Shown here in pieces: positions 9,612-18,727 of a stretch of DNA of 64,000 bases (position 1 is the first letter of the stretch; every line of letters starts with the position of its first letter). The stretch covers positions 1 through 64,000 of the forward strand of contig BQJE01000005.1 in the NCBI GenBank assembly GCA_021604545.1. The letters are read 5' to 3'. The translations under genes and the position numbers were made by a program. The stretch is from Micavibrio sp. (GTDB lineage Bacteria > Pseudomonadota > Alphaproteobacteria > Micavibrionales > Micavibrionaceae). Under the pieces are notes generated by a model that saw only the letters and a list, made by a program, of their open reading frames with translations, was not told the origin of the DNA and made no database searches.

Positions 9612-10013
9612 ATGGCTGAAGATAAAGACAAGAAAAAGACAACAGCGAAAAAAGCACCTGCCAAGAAACCGGCTGCTGCGAAGAAGCCTGCTGCAGATAA
9701 GGCTCCGGCCAAAGCTGCTGAAAAAAAGGCTGAAGCTCCTAAGAAAGAGGCAGCACCAAAGAAGGCTGAAACTGCTAAGGCTGCACCGAAAAAGGCGCCG
9801 GCCAAAAAGCCAGCAGCAAAGAAACCTTCGGGCAAGACAGTGACCGTGACGCAAATCGGCTCGCCGATTGGGCGCAAGGGTTACCAGCGCGCGACATTGA
9901 TCGGGCTGGGTCTAAACAAAATGCATAGAACACGCGAGCTGGAAGACACACCTTCCGTGCGCGGGATGATTAACAAGGTGAAGCACCTCGTCAAAGTTGA
10001 AGAGGCTGCGTAG
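9612..10013 (+). CDS. rpmD: 50S ribosomal protein L30 with 70-residue Lys/Ala/Pro N-terminal extension
   Basis: 133 residues against about 60 for normal L30. Residues 1 to ~73 are a repetitive Lys/Ala/Pro stretch similar to histone H1 tails. The L30 core follows ([40 protein letters not shown]). The ATG at 9612 has a plausible site (AATAAGG) upstream and no ATG lies at the core boundary. An extension of this size on a small ribosomal protein is unusual. The same composition appears in the S17 tail. Confidence 0.95.
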   Translation: MAEDKDKKKTTAKKAPAKKPAAAKKPAADKAPAKAAEKKAEAPKKEAAPKKAETAKAAPKKAPAKKPAAKKPSGKTVTVTQIGSPIGRKGYQRATLIGLGLNKMHRTRELEDTPSVRGMINKVKHLVKVEEAA

Positions 10014-10024
10014 AGAGATTGAGT

Positions 10025-10288
10025 ATGCAACAGATACAAGTTAAATTTAGAAATGCTCATGATGATGGATTTCAAGGGGGACTTACCTTGAATACTATTA
10101 GGGCTTTTCCAGGTGTTAGAGATATTCATTTTTCATCGAAGTTAACTGAGGACCCTGAAAATATTCAGCATGATTTATGCACTCTTCGTATTGATAAAAG
10201 AGCTAATTCTTCTAAGTTGGTGGCAAGAATTGTTGAATTGCCTAGTGTAGAGAGAGTTAGTAATATGGATTTAGAATTATTAGGATAA
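10025..10288 (+). CDS. Orphan 87-residue protein between rpmD and rplO
   Basis: I do not recognise this protein. ATG 10025 is used in preference to a TTG six bases upstream. The predicted product has 87 residues ([16 protein letters not shown] at the start). It could form a beta-alpha-beta-beta-alpha-beta sandwich, since it ends with a [14 protein letters not shown] helix-strand pattern; this is inference. It is markedly AT-richer than its neighbours, like the orphan at 8328, and has no signal peptide. It separates rpmD and rplO, which are normally adjacent. Confidence 0.75.
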   Translation: MQQIQVKFRNAHDDGFQGGLTLNTIRAFPGVRDIHFSSKLTEDPENIQHDLCTLRIDKRANSSKLVARIVELPSVERVSNMDLELLG

Positions 10289-10292
10289 AACA

Positions 10293-10802
10293 ATGAAACT
10301 GAATGAATTAAAGCCGCAAGACGGCGCAACAAAGAAAGCCACACGGGTTGGTCGCGGGATTGGCTCTGGCAAAGGTAAAACATCGGGTTCTGGTCAAAAG
10401 GGTCAGAAGGCGCGCTCCGGCGTGGCGATTAACGGCTTTGAAGGCGGGCAAATGCCGCTTTACCGCCGCATGCCCAAGCTTGGTTTTAACAATATCTTCC
10501 GCAAGGAACTGGCGGAGCTGAGCCTTGGTAAACTTCAGGAAGCAATCGATGCCAAGAAAATTGATGCCAGCAAGGCGTTGGATGAGGCTGCATTGGTTAA
10601 GGCCGGTGTTGTTCGCCGCAAGAAAGATGGTATCAAGCTGCTCGGCAATGGTGCGTTAAAAGCCAAGGTTGAGTTGTCTTTGTCTGGCGCGTCTAAAAGC
10701 GCTGTGGCTGCCGTTGAAAAAGCCGGCGGCAAAGTTACAATCGTCAAGCATGAGCCAAAGCCAATTGGCAAAAAAGCCGAGAAGAAAGCTGACAAAAAGT
10801 AA
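10293..10802 (+). CDS. rplO: 50S ribosomal protein L15
   Basis: 169 residues. It begins [20 protein letters not shown], followed by the Gly/Lys-rich L15 segment [18 protein letters not shown] and [17 protein letters not shown]. The last residues form a short Lys-rich tail. The gene starts four bases after the orphan's stop and is closed by a strong hairpin terminator rather than running into secY. Confidence 0.97.
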   Translation: MKLNELKPQDGATKKATRVGRGIGSGKGKTSGSGQKGQKARSGVAINGFEGGQMPLYRRMPKLGFNNIFRKELAELSLGKLQEAIDAKKIDASKALDEAALVKAGVVRRKKDGIKLLGNGALKAKVELSLSGASKSAVAAVEKAGGKVTIVKHEPKPIGKKAEKKADKK

Positions 10803-10830
10803 GCTAACTCTTTTAGTTACAATAAGAGTT

Positions 10831-10866
10831 AAACCCCGGTCCTATGGTCCCGGGGTTTTGTTTTTT
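10831..10866 (+). terminator. Intrinsic terminator after rplO
   Basis: A 9-bp perfect stem, AAACCCCGG pairing with CCGGGGTTT, around a 10-base loop, followed by a T-rich run (TTTTG then six T). A second weaker hairpin (AACTCTT / AAGAGTT) lies just upstream at about 10806-10830. It should end most spc-operon transcripts ahead of secY. Confidence 0.85.
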
Positions 10867-10915
10867 GAAGCTGTGCGTTATTCCATGCTACCGTATAAGA
10901 GATAGAGGGTTTCAT

Positions 10916-11581
10916 ATGTTTTTTATGCGCGTGGCTTTATTTATGTTAGTGCTGTTTGTTTCGCAGGCAGCCTCGGCGGCATGTTCGGATGAGTTGACGT
11001 TAGTTTCTGTGCGTTCGGTTATTGAGCCTACGGAATATGTGCGAAATATCTCGGTCCAAGATCTTACGGATATCCACGGTAATTTAGCGCAGAAAGAGCA
11101 GCGGGTTCTGGGTCTTGGCGGTGGCAGGATCGGTATCGAGGCAAAACTGCAATTTGGGGTTACAACACGAAGAGGAAAGGCTTGCGTGTCTCTCCAGAAG
11201 ATCAAGGCCGTATTTTCCGCTTATCCTGAAATGCACATTGCCAGCAATTTCCGTCGCGGTGGCTGTGAATACAGTGCTGTGTTCGCGCATGAACAAAAAC
11301 ATATCAGAACGCTCAAAAAGTTCCACCGCGAATATTACCCGGAATTAAGGAAAGAGCTGAAAAAACTGGCCAGACAGATTAAGGTAATGGGGCCTATGGC
11401 ACCGGAAGAGGTAGGCAAGGTCCAGAAAAGAGTTAGTGCTCGAGTGTCTTCGCTGATCAGTTCTTTTACAGATGAAGTTACGCAGGTGCATGAAGAGCGA
11501 CAGAACAAAATCGACACGCAGGAAGAGTATGAACGTGTTGCCGATCAATGCAGGAAGTGGGAGCGGGATTTGAATGAATAG
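10916..11581 (+). CDS. Secreted HExxH putative zinc protease (first of tandem pair)
   Basis: 221 residues from ATG 10916, which has AGAGGG about seven bases upstream; an earlier in-frame start overlaps the terminator and is rejected. Residues 1-21 are a signal peptide ending in ASAA. An HExxH motif (H125-E126-Q-K-H129) follows a conserved ASNFRRGGCEYSAVF stretch. The C-terminal third is charged and probably helical. The motif and layout resemble the DUF922 group of predicted metalloproteases, but I cannot confirm membership. The stop overlaps the start of a paralog, so the two are an operon. Substrate is unknown. Confidence 0.8.
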   Translation: MFFMRVALFMLVLFVSQAASAACSDELTLVSVRSVIEPTEYVRNISVQDLTDIHGNLAQKEQRVLGLGGGRIGIEAKLQFGVTTRRGKACVSLQKIKAVFSAYPEMHIASNFRRGGCEYSAVFAHEQKHIRTLKKFHREYYPELRKELKKLARQIKVMGPMAPEEVGKVQKRVSARVSSLISSFTDEVTQVHEERQNKIDTQEEYERVADQCRKWERDLNE

Positions 11582-12269
11582 ATATCATTTTATATACGTC
11601 TTGCTGGTGGCGGTTGTTTTCCTGACCTTTGTGTGCACAGCTCCGGCAATGGCACAGAATTCCTGTCCAAAAGTAGAGCCAAAGGTTTTTGTTAAATCTC
11701 TGACTAAGAAAACAAAGAAATTTCGTAACCGTTCGGCCTTTAATCTGACGATGCTGCACAATGACAATCCACGCGATATTCAGGGTACGACTCTGGGGCT
11801 TCACATTTCACCCTTTCATATGACAGCTGAATACCGTTATGCAATGACAAAGATGGGGAGGAAGACTTGTGTGTCACTGGATGAGGTGAGGATCAAATTT
11901 TATACGCAGCCGGTCTTGCTGGTGGCCTCTAATTTTCCTCCCAAAAGCTGTGAGTTTAAAGCTGTCTACAAGCATGAAAAAGGTCATGACAAAATATTGC
12001 GTAGCACGCAACGTGAATACGGCAAAAAAACAAGAGCAGAATTAAAGAAATTTATTAAGAGATTCGGGGGGGCCGGCGCAGTTTCCGAGGGTCGTATTGA
12101 ATTCATTCAGAACAGAATTGCGGAGCAAATCGAGCGTAAGCTCGATGATATTGTACTGGAGGCCGGGAATGTACTGAATAACCGCCAATCTGCCCATGAT
12201 AGCGCCAAGGAATACAGCCGCGTTGAGGCTATGTGCGATGGCTGGGATAAGCGATTAAACGGCCAATAA
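11574..12269 (+). CDS. Secreted HExxH putative zinc protease (second of tandem pair)
   Basis: 231 residues, with an 8-base overlap with the preceding gene in the sequence ATGAATAG. The signal peptide runs to about residue 27 (APAMA-QNS). HExxH is H134-E135-K-G-H138, preceded by VASNFPPKSCEFKAVYK, closely matching the first copy, so the pair arose by duplication. Conserved cysteines flank the motif and may form a disulfide in the periplasm. The third zinc ligand is not obvious. A secY-proximal location for such genes is not standard. Confidence 0.8.
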   Translation: MNRYHFIYVLLVAVVFLTFVCTAPAMAQNSCPKVEPKVFVKSLTKKTKKFRNRSAFNLTMLHNDNPRDIQGTTLGLHISPFHMTAEYRYAMTKMGRKTCVSLDEVRIKFYTQPVLLVASNFPPKSCEFKAVYKHEKGHDKILRSTQREYGKKTRAELKKFIKRFGGAGAVSEGRIEFIQNRIAEQIERKLDDIVLEAGNVLNNRQSAHDSAKEYSRVEAMCDGWDKRLNGQ

Positions 12270-12359
12270 AGCCAATAATTACCTATGGGGGCTTGTCTAC
12301 CAGGTATCTTTTCTCTATCTATTCTAGGTTAATAGAAATCATACAAAGGATTTATTTAT

Positions 12360-13703
12360 ATGGCATCTGCCGTTGAACAGCTGGCCAAAAACGCCAATTG
12401 GGGCGCTCTGGCCAAAGCCACAGAGCTAAAACAGCGTCTACTCTTTGTTTTGGGCGCACTTCTGGTTTACCGATTGGGCACCTATATTCCGGTGCCGGGG
12501 ATTGATCCGTTCGTGTGGAACGAGATTTTTAGCCAAAAAGGCGGCGGTATTCTGGATATGTTCAATATGTTCTCCGGCGGCGCGCTGCAGCGGATGACGA
12601 TTTTTGCGCTCAACATTATGCCCTATATCTCGGCTTCTATTATTATGCAGCTGGCGACAGCCATGTCGCCGAAGCTGGAAGCGCTTAAGAAAGAGGGTGA
12701 AAGCGGGCGGATGAAGATCAACCAGTACACGCGTTATTTTACGGTGCTGCTGGCAACGGTTCAGGCTTATGGGTTGTCAGTTGGTCTGGAGGGTATGCAG
12801 GGCTCCAGCGGTCCGGCTGTGATTGATCCGGGTATGTTTTTCCGGATTTCTACTGTGATTACCATTGTTGGTGGTACGGTTTTTCTGATGTGGCTCGGGG
12901 AGCAGATTACAAGCCGGGGTGTTGGTAACGGGATTTCATTGATTATTTTTGCCGGGATTGTTGCCGAATTGCCGCGGGCGATTGCTTCAACGTTGGAGCT
13001 TGGGCGGCAGGGACAATTTAACTTTCTGGAATTGTTGTCGCTGACGGGCATGATTGTGGCAGTTATTGTTCTTATTGTGTTTATGGAACGGGCACAGCGT
13101 CGCGTTGTGGTGCAATATCCCAAGCGCCAGCAGGGCAACCGCATGATGGGTGGCGAGTCCAACCATATCCCGCTGAAGATGAACACGGCCGGTGTTATTC
13201 CGCCGATTTTTGCATCTTCGCTTTTGCTTTTGCCACTGACGATTGTCGGGTTTTCCGGGGCTAGCGGTGGCGATTTTACCGCCTCGGTGGCTCAGTTCCT
13301 ACAACACGGCCAACCGGCTTATATGCTGCTTTATGGTGGCCTGATCATATTTTTTGCCTTCTTCTATACCGCGATTGTGTTCAATCCCGAGGAGAACGCG
13401 GATATGCTGCGTAAATATGGCGGGTTTGTTCCCGGCATCCGACCCGGTAAAAACACGGCAGACTATCTGGATTTTGTGCTGACACGTATTACGACCGTAG
13501 GGGCGCTTTATCTGGTTCTGATTTGTTTGTTGCCAGAGTTTCTGATTGCCAAATATTCGATGCCTTTTTACTTTGGAGGAACCAGTCTTTTGATTGTGGT
13601 GAGCGTGACCATGGATACAGTGGCGCAAATTCATTCGCATCTGATTGCCCATCAATATGAGGGGCTGATCAAAAAAGCTAAGCTTCGCGGCAGGCGGGGC
13701 TAG
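12360..13703 (+). CDS. secY: Preprotein translocase subunit SecY
   Basis: 447 residues, ten hydrophobic segments. It carries the SecY signatures YRLGTYIPVPGID, FSGGALQRMTIFALNIMPYI and the GERITSRGVGNGIS-type loop (here GEQITSRGVGNGIS). SecY forms the inner-membrane protein-conducting channel with SecE and SecG. AAGGA lies eight bases before the ATG. adk follows 43 bases downstream, the usual order. It is separated from rplO by a terminator and two protease-like genes, so it probably has its own promoter. Confidence 0.97.
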   Translation: MASAVEQLAKNANWGALAKATELKQRLLFVLGALLVYRLGTYIPVPGIDPFVWNEIFSQKGGGILDMFNMFSGGALQRMTIFALNIMPYISASIIMQLATAMSPKLEALKKEGESGRMKINQYTRYFTVLLATVQAYGLSVGLEGMQGSSGPAVIDPGMFFRISTVITIVGGTVFLMWLGEQITSRGVGNGISLIIFAGIVAELPRAIASTLELGRQGQFNFLELLSLTGMIVAVIVLIVFMERAQRRVVVQYPKRQQGNRMMGGESNHIPLKMNTAGVIPPIFASSLLLLPLTIVGFSGASGGDFTASVAQFLQHGQPAYMLLYGGLIIFFAFFYTAIVFNPEENADMLRKYGGFVPGIRPGKNTADYLDFVLTRITTVGALYLVLICLLPEFLIAKYSMPFYFGGTSLLIVVSVTMDTVAQIHSHLIAHQYEGLIKKAKLRGRRG

Positions 13704-13746
13704 AACAAGAGATTAAACACAAAGAAATTAAACAGGGAGATATTCC

Positions 13747-14328
13747 ATGAACCTTATTATTTTTGGACCACCTGGCGCCGGTAAAGGGACGCAGGCCAAG
13801 CGCCTCGAAGAAAAATATGGCGCGCGCCAACTTTCAACTGGTGATATGTTACGCGCAGAATGTGAAAGCGGCAGTGATCTAGGCCAAATGCTGAAATCCA
13901 TCATTGATGGCGGGCAGTTGGTGCCGGATGAGGTAATGGTAAAATTAGTGGCGTTTGCGATTCAGGATGAGGCCTGTGCAAACGGTTTTAATCTTGATGG
14001 ATTTCCCCGCACGCTGGGACAAGCGCAAGAACTTGATGCCATGCTTAGTGAGGCCGGTGCGAACATTGACCATGTGATTGTTCTTGAAGTTGATGACGGC
14101 GTTTTGTTGGATCGTATTAAGACTCGTGCCGAAGAAACAGGCAGTGCACGCAGTGATGACAATGAAGAAACTCTCAAAAAACGTCTTGAGGTTTATCACG
14201 AACAAACGGCGCCGGTTCTGCCTTTTTATGAAGAAAAGGGCCTGTTGCGCAAAGTGGATGGTATGGCCTCTATTGATGAGGTGACAGAGCAGATCGATGC
14301 GGCTCTGGGCGCGAAAGTGGCGGCCTAG
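13747..14328 (+). CDS. adk: Adenylate kinase (short type)
   Basis: 193 residues. Walker A is GPPGAGKGTQAKRLEEKYG near the N-terminus, followed by the AMP-binding LSTGDMLRAE and DGFPRTLGQAQ. The LID domain is the short form, without the zinc-binding insert, as is common in alphaproteobacteria. It converts ATP and AMP to two ADP in the cytoplasm. A GGGAG site precedes the ATG. It follows secY as in most bacteria. Confidence 0.97.
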   Translation: MNLIIFGPPGAGKGTQAKRLEEKYGARQLSTGDMLRAECESGSDLGQMLKSIIDGGQLVPDEVMVKLVAFAIQDEACANGFNLDGFPRTLGQAQELDAMLSEAGANIDHVIVLEVDDGVLLDRIKTRAEETGSARSDDNEETLKKRLEVYHEQTAPVLPFYEEKGLLRKVDGMASIDEVTEQIDAALGAKVAA

Positions 14329-14347
14329 CTTAAACGCAATAAAATAG

Positions 14348-14375
14348 TTGACGAACCCCCCTAAATGCCTATAAT
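14348..14375 (+). promoter_or_regulatory. Sigma-70-type promoter for the alpha operon
   Basis: TTGACG at 14348-14353 and TATAAT at 14370-14375 with a 16-base spacer. This is near consensus. Transcription would begin near 14382, about 150 bases before rpsM, and must pass the terminator-like hairpin at 14416-14442. Confidence 0.75.
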
Positions 14376-14415
14376 GCGGCCATCTTCAATGATTTGGGCC
14401 CTTTTGGGCCTTATG

Positions 14416-14442
14416 AATGCCCTTTTAAAAGGGCGTTTTTTT
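14416..14442 (+). terminator. Terminator or attenuator in the rpsM leader
   Basis: GCCCTTTT / AAAAGGGC hairpin at 14419-14434 followed by seven T. It lies downstream of the promoter at 14348, so besides ending secY-adk read-through it would terminate the new transcript after about 60 bases unless bypassed. Upstream alternatives exist: GGCCC/GGGCC around TTTT at about 14398-14410, and ATCTTCA near 14381 with TGAAGAT near 14445. Confidence 0.75.
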
Positions 14443-14533
14443 CCTGAAGATCGTTAATTTACGAACCGGCCAGTGGAAGTTTAACGCACGGAGCTGTTAA
14501 CGGTTTGATTTGAAATTGAAAAGGATCATATAA

Positions 14534-14917
14534 ATGGCACGTATTGCTGGTGTAAACGTACCCGATAAGAAGCGCGTTCCGATCGCGCTGACCTATATTC
14601 ACGGCATTGGCCGGACCACAGCTTTCAAAATTTGTAAGAATCTGGGCATTGATGTCACCTTGCGTATGGCTGAGATTGATGAAAATACGCTCAATTCTAT
14701 TCGTTCCGAGATTGAAAAGGATGAATACAAGATTGAGGGTGATTTGCGCCGTGACACTTCGATGAACATCAAGCGCCTTTTGGACATGAAATGTTATCGC
14801 GGTCTGCGTCACCGCTCTGGCCTGCCGGTGCGCGGCCAGCGGACATCCACCAATGCTCGTACCCGCAAGGGACCGGCTAAACCGATCGCTGGTAAAAAAC
14901 CAGTCGGCAAGCATTAG
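14534..14917 (+). CDS. rpsM: 30S ribosomal protein S13
   Basis: 127 residues starting [20 protein letters not shown], with the C-terminal [21 protein letters not shown]13 contacts the P-site tRNA and 50S bridges. AAGGATCATATAA precedes the ATG. It opens the alpha operon; rpmJ, often found upstream in other phyla, is absent here. Confidence 0.98.
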   Translation: MARIAGVNVPDKKRVPIALTYIHGIGRTTAFKICKNLGIDVTLRMAEIDENTLNSIRSEIEKDEYKIEGDLRRDTSMNIKRLLDMKCYRGLRHRSGLPVRGQRTSTNARTRKGPAKPIAGKKPVGKH

Positions 14918-14929
14918 GAGAGATGAACA

Positions 14930-15319
14930 ATGGCTAAGCCAAAGACAAAAGCGAAAAGAAAAGAGAAAAAGAACATCGTATCCGGTATTGCGCATGTCAA
15001 TGCTACGTTTAACAACACAAAGATTGCGATCAGTGATGCACAGGGCAATGTTGTGTCATGGTCTTCTGCGGGCACTATGGGCTTTAAGGGTTCACGTAAA
15101 TCAACACCTTATGCGGCACAGATTGCTGCCGAGGATGCGGGCCGCAAGGCACAGGAACACGGTATGAAGGAGCTGGATATCCAGGTCAAAGGACCGGGTT
15201 CAGGCCGAGAATCAGCTTTACGCGGGCTGCAAGCTGCCGGCTTTACGATCAAAGCAATCAGCGATATTACGCCGATACCACATAACGGATGCCGTCCACC
15301 AAAAAGGCGTCGTGTCTAA
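14930..15319 (+). CDS. rpsK: 30S ribosomal protein S11
   Basis: 129 residues, with the S11 core [19 protein letters not shown] and the conserved C-terminus [18 protein letters not shown]11 lies on the 30S platform near the mRNA exit. It is 12 bases after rpsM and 45 before rpoA. Confidence 0.98.
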   Translation: MAKPKTKAKRKEKKNIVSGIAHVNATFNNTKIAISDAQGNVVSWSSAGTMGFKGSRKSTPYAAQIAAEDAGRKAQEHGMKELDIQVKGPGSGRESALRGLQAAGFTIKAISDITPIPHNGCRPPKRRRV

Positions 15320-15364
15320 TTTTAAGAATGCAAAACAGATTACTTTTAGAAAGAGGAGAGAACC

Positions 15365-16378
15365 TTGATACATAAAAACTGGCAGGAATTGATTAAGCCT
15401 TCAAAATTGGGTATTTCGCACAGCGATATGCCCAATACCGGTAAAGTTGTTGCCGAGCCTTTGGAGCGGGGTTTTGGTTTGACGCTTGGCAATGCTTTGC
15501 GTCGTATTCTTTTGTCTTCTCTGCAAGGGGCGGCTGTGACAGCTGTACAAATTGACGGTGTGCTGCATGAGTTTTCTTCTATCGAAGGTGTTCGCGAAGA
15601 TGTCACCGATATTATCCTCAACATCAAGGCGCTGGCTGTGCGGATGCACGCTGAAGGGCCAAAGAAAATGCGTTTGTCTGCTGAAGGGCCTTGCGTTGTA
15701 ACGGCAGCGATGATTGAAGCCGGTGCCGATATCGAGATCATGAACCCTGAACTTGAGATTTGTACGCTGGATAAAGGTGCGAAGATCAGCATTGAAATGA
15801 CAGTTGATACCGGTAAGGGTTATCGCCCGGCCGCGCAGAACCGTCCGGAAGAAGCACCTGTTGGTCTTATCCCGGTTGATAGCGTGTTCTCGCCTGTGCG
15901 CAAGGTTACTTATGAAGTGACTGATACGCGTGTTGGCCAGATTACTGACTACGATAAGCTGACACTAGCGATTGAAACCAATGGCGTTGTTACTCCGGAA
16001 GATTCCGTAGCATTTGCTGCGCGTATTATGCAGGATCAGCTTAATGTCTTTGTAAACTTTGATGAGCCTGAAGAAGTTAAGGCGCAGGAAGAATCACAAG
16101 AGCTGCCGTTTAACAAAAACCTTCTGCGTAAGGTTGACGAGCTTGAGCTTTCTGTGCGTTCTGCCAATTGCCTCAAAAACGATAACATCGTTTACATTGG
16201 CGATTTGGTACAAAAAAGCGAAGGCGACATGCTTCGTACGCCAAACTTCGGACGTAAATCTTTGAACGAGATCAAGGAAGTTCTGACGGTTATGGGCTTG
16301 CATCTTGGTATGCAGGTTGAAGGTTGGCCGCCGGAAAACATTGAGGACATGGCCAAAAAAGTGGATGAGCCCTTTTAA
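15365..16378 (+). CDS. rpoA: RNA polymerase alpha subunit
   Basis: 337 residues. The start is TTG 15365: a strong AGAGGAGAGAACC binding site lies just ahead and translation from it gives (M)[14 protein letters not shown], the conserved alphaproteobacterial N-terminus. The N-terminal dimerisation domain has [17 protein letters not shown]; the C-terminal DNA-binding domain begins near residue 250 ([19 protein letters not shown]). It assembles the polymerase core and reads UP elements and activators. Confidence 0.98.
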   Translation: MIHKNWQELIKPSKLGISHSDMPNTGKVVAEPLERGFGLTLGNALRRILLSSLQGAAVTAVQIDGVLHEFSSIEGVREDVTDIILNIKALAVRMHAEGPKKMRLSAEGPCVVTAAMIEAGADIEIMNPELEICTLDKGAKISIEMTVDTGKGYRPAAQNRPEEAPVGLIPVDSVFSPVRKVTYEVTDTRVGQITDYDKLTLAIETNGVVTPEDSVAFAARIMQDQLNVFVNFDEPEEVKAQEESQELPFNKNLLRKVDELELSVRSANCLKNDNIVYIGDLVQKSEGDMLRTPNFGRKSLNEIKEVLTVMGLHLGMQVEGWPPENIEDMAKKVDEPF

Positions 16379-16411
16379 GGTATAAGAAAGATTAGTTTTA
16401 GGAACTGAGCA

Positions 16412-17026
16412 ATGAAACACCGTATTAAACAGCGCAAATTAAATCGTACGTCTACGCACCGTAAGGCGATGCTCGCCAATATGGCGGCGGCGTTGGTGAA
16501 GCATGAGCAGATTACGACGACGCTTCCTAAAGCAAAAGAGCTGAAGCCCTATGTTGAGAAACTGATTACGATGGGTAAGCAGGCTGGCGGCAATCCGGAT
16601 CGGGCTTTGGCCAAACGTCGTCAGGCGATCTCCAGAATGGGTGATATAGCGCAGGTTGCCAAGATATTTGATGTGCTGGCCGAGCGTTATTCAGGTCGTG
16701 CCGGTGGTTATACCCGCGTGATGAAAGCTGGTTTCCGCTATGGTGACAACGCGCCGATGGCGGTGATTGAATTGGTTGATCGTGATGTTGATGCCAAAGG
16801 CAAAGACAGTGGTCCTGTGCAGTTCGATGAGGATGGTGAAGGGTTTACTCCCGGTCCTTCAGAAGAAGTGCTGGAAAAGCGGGCCGAGAAAGCCAAGGAA
16901 AAAGAAGAAAAACCAAAAGCGAAGAAGGCTGCGACCAAACCTGATAATAAAGGTCCCAAAGGCGGCGCACAAAAAGAAGCCAAGAAAAAGGCTCCTCCGA
17001 AAACCGGCTCCAAACGCGGCGGCTAA
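16412..17026 (+). CDS. rplQ: 50S ribosomal protein L17 with charged C-terminal tail
   Basis: 204 residues; the L17 fold fills about the first 135 ([40 protein letters not shown]). The rest is a Glu/Lys/Ala/Pro tail ending in GSKRGG, longer than usual though alphaproteobacterial L17 often has some extension. It ends the alpha operon, only nine bases from the convergent panC stop; no terminator is visible in the gap. Confidence 0.97.
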   Translation: MKHRIKQRKLNRTSTHRKAMLANMAAALVKHEQITTTLPKAKELKPYVEKLITMGKQAGGNPDRALAKRRQAISRMGDIAQVAKIFDVLAERYSGRAGGYTRVMKAGFRYGDNAPMAVIELVDRDVDAKGKDSGPVQFDEDGEGFTPGPSEEVLEKRAEKAKEKEEKPKAKKAATKPDNKGPKGGAQKEAKKKAPPKTGSKRGG

Positions 17027-17035
17027 AGCTTCCCG

Positions 17036-17842
17036 CTATATCTCCATATTATCAATCAAACGTGTTTTACCGATCCATGCGGCGGCGAGGATGCGGTTCC
17101 AGCGCTTTTCGATGTAATCGATTTTATCGAATCCAGTTTCCAGGACTTTGGTTTTTGCCGCCTCAATATTGCCAGTTTCCGTTGCCTCAGATAAAACTTT
17201 GTTCAACTGTCGGGCAATTTGTAATCCCTCTTCCGACAAATATACATTGCGTGAGGCTAGGGCCAGTCCGTGCTCATCGCGCATAATTGGTGCGCTTATG
17301 ATTTTAACCGGCATATCTTGTGTCTTCACCATTTCCTTTATGACCTGCAATTGCTGAAAATCTTTTTCGCCAAACACGGCGATGTCAGGTTGCGCATGCT
17401 CAAAGAGTCGGTGAACGACGGTGGCAACACCATCAAAAAAATGTGGACGAAAATCACTTTCAAGTCCTTGTGCGGCAGGCCCGGCCTTCAGAGTGCTGGC
17501 AGGGCCATCCGGATAAATTTCACTCGCTGCAGGAATGTATACTAAATGCGCACCCGATTCTTCCAGCTTGGCAATGTCTTGTGCTTCCTTGCGTGGGTAA
17601 ATGTCAAAGTCCTCATGTGGCGCGAACTGTGTCGGATTAACAAAGATAGTGACGACAACACGGTCAGAATTTTCTAAGGCAATTTTTATTAGCGATAGAT
17701 GACCTTCGTGCAGGGCACCCATAGTTGGAACAAGTCCGATTTTTAAGTTTTGTGCTTTCCAGTCGCCGATTATTTCCTGTAGATCTAGCTTTGAAGTGGT
17801 GGTCAGTATGGCGCCCCCTAGTTTTTCTGCGGGCAAGGTCAT
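17036..17842 (-). CDS. panC: Pantothenate synthetase
   Basis: 268 residues. It joins pantoate and beta-alanine with ATP in the cytoplasm. The nucleotide-binding signature [16 protein letters not shown] with its H-x-G-H is present at about residues 38-53, with FVNPTQF and FGEKDFQQL following. The distal motif reads [11 protein letters not shown], with Ala where many have Ser. Its ATG overlaps the panB stop by four bases, so the pair is translationally coupled. Confidence 0.95.
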   Translation of the reverse strand: MTLPAEKLGGAILTTTSKLDLQEIIGDWKAQNLKIGLVPTMGALHEGHLSLIKIALENSDRVVVTIFVNPTQFAPHEDFDIYPRKEAQDIAKLEESGAHLVYIPAASEIYPDGPASTLKAGPAAQGLESDFRPHFFDGVATVVHRLFEHAQPDIAVFGEKDFQQLQVIKEMVKTQDMPVKIISAPIMRDEHGLALASRNVYLSEEGLQIARQLNKVLSEATETGNIEAAKTKVLETGFDKIDYIEKRWNRILAAAWIGKTRLIDNMEI

Positions 17843-18675
17843 GATGCTTTCTTTGCCGGGACAGCTTTGGGGCGGGTGTAGGTTTGCTCTGTAGCAGGGA
17901 ATTTTCGATTGCGCACTTCGCCAGCATAAGCGGCGGCGGCGGCGGCGATATCCTTCCGGATGTTTGTGTACTCCTTTACAAATTTTGGAGATGGTCCTTC
18001 GAGAAGTCCAATCATGTCTTCGGTCACCAGGATTTGTCCATCGCAGGCTGGCGAGGCACCAATGCCGATTGTGGGAATGTTTATGCTCTGCGTTATTTCT
18101 GCGGCAACATCCTCGACTGTACCTTCGATGACAACGGCAAATGCACCGGCAGATTCAATTGCGCGTGCATCTTCTAAAATCTTCTGCGCTTCAACTGCTT
18201 GGCGTCCCTTCACTTTATAACCGCCGTCTTTTAGAACCGATTGTGGTTGTAAACCGATATGCGCCATCACGGGAATATTACGCGCGGTAAGATATTTGAT
18301 CGTGTCCGCCATATCTGTTCCACCCTCAAGTTTAATGCCGTCGCAGCCGGTCTCTTTCATCACGCGCATGGCATTGCGATAAGCGCTCTCGGGGCTTTCT
18401 TCGTAACTACCGAATGGCATGTCGACAATGACGCATGATTTTTCAACGCCGCGCATTACAGCTTGACCATGGCGGATCATCATTTCGAGATCGACCCCCA
18501 GCGTATTCTCCATCCCATAGAGCACCATACCGAGGCTGTCACCAACCAGCAGTAGATCAACATACGGGTCCAGTATCTTCGCCATAGGCGTCGTATAGGC
18601 CGTTAGGCACACAAGTGGCTCTGTCCTGCCTTTATGGCCGGCAATTTCGGGAATGGTAATGCGTTTATTTTCCAT
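17839..18675 (-). CDS. panB: 3-methyl-2-oxobutanoate hydroxymethyltransferase
   Basis: 278 residues. It makes ketopantoate from alpha-ketoisovalerate and methylene-tetrahydrofolate, the first committed step to pantothenate and CoA. Motifs: [22 protein letters not shown] (metal Asp), [18 protein letters not shown] and [10 protein letters not shown]. It is the first gene of panB-panC and is divergent from the protease gene at 18728. Confidence 0.96.
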   Translation of the reverse strand: MENKRITIPEIAGHKGRTEPLVCLTAYTTPMAKILDPYVDLLLVGDSLGMVLYGMENTLGVDLEMMIRHGQAVMRGVEKSCVIVDMPFGSYEESPESAYRNAMRVMKETGCDGIKLEGGTDMADTIKYLTARNIPVMAHIGLQPQSVLKDGGYKVKGRQAVEAQKILEDARAIESAGAFAVVIEGTVEDVAAEITQSINIPTIGIGASPACDGQILVTEDMIGLLEGPSPKFVKEYTNIRKDIAAAAAAYAGEVRNRKFPATEQTYTRPKAVPAKKAS

Positions 18676-18727
18676 TTTTCTCTCTCAAACCTTGAGATTC
18701 ATATAGTCCTGACTTAGATTACTTTCC

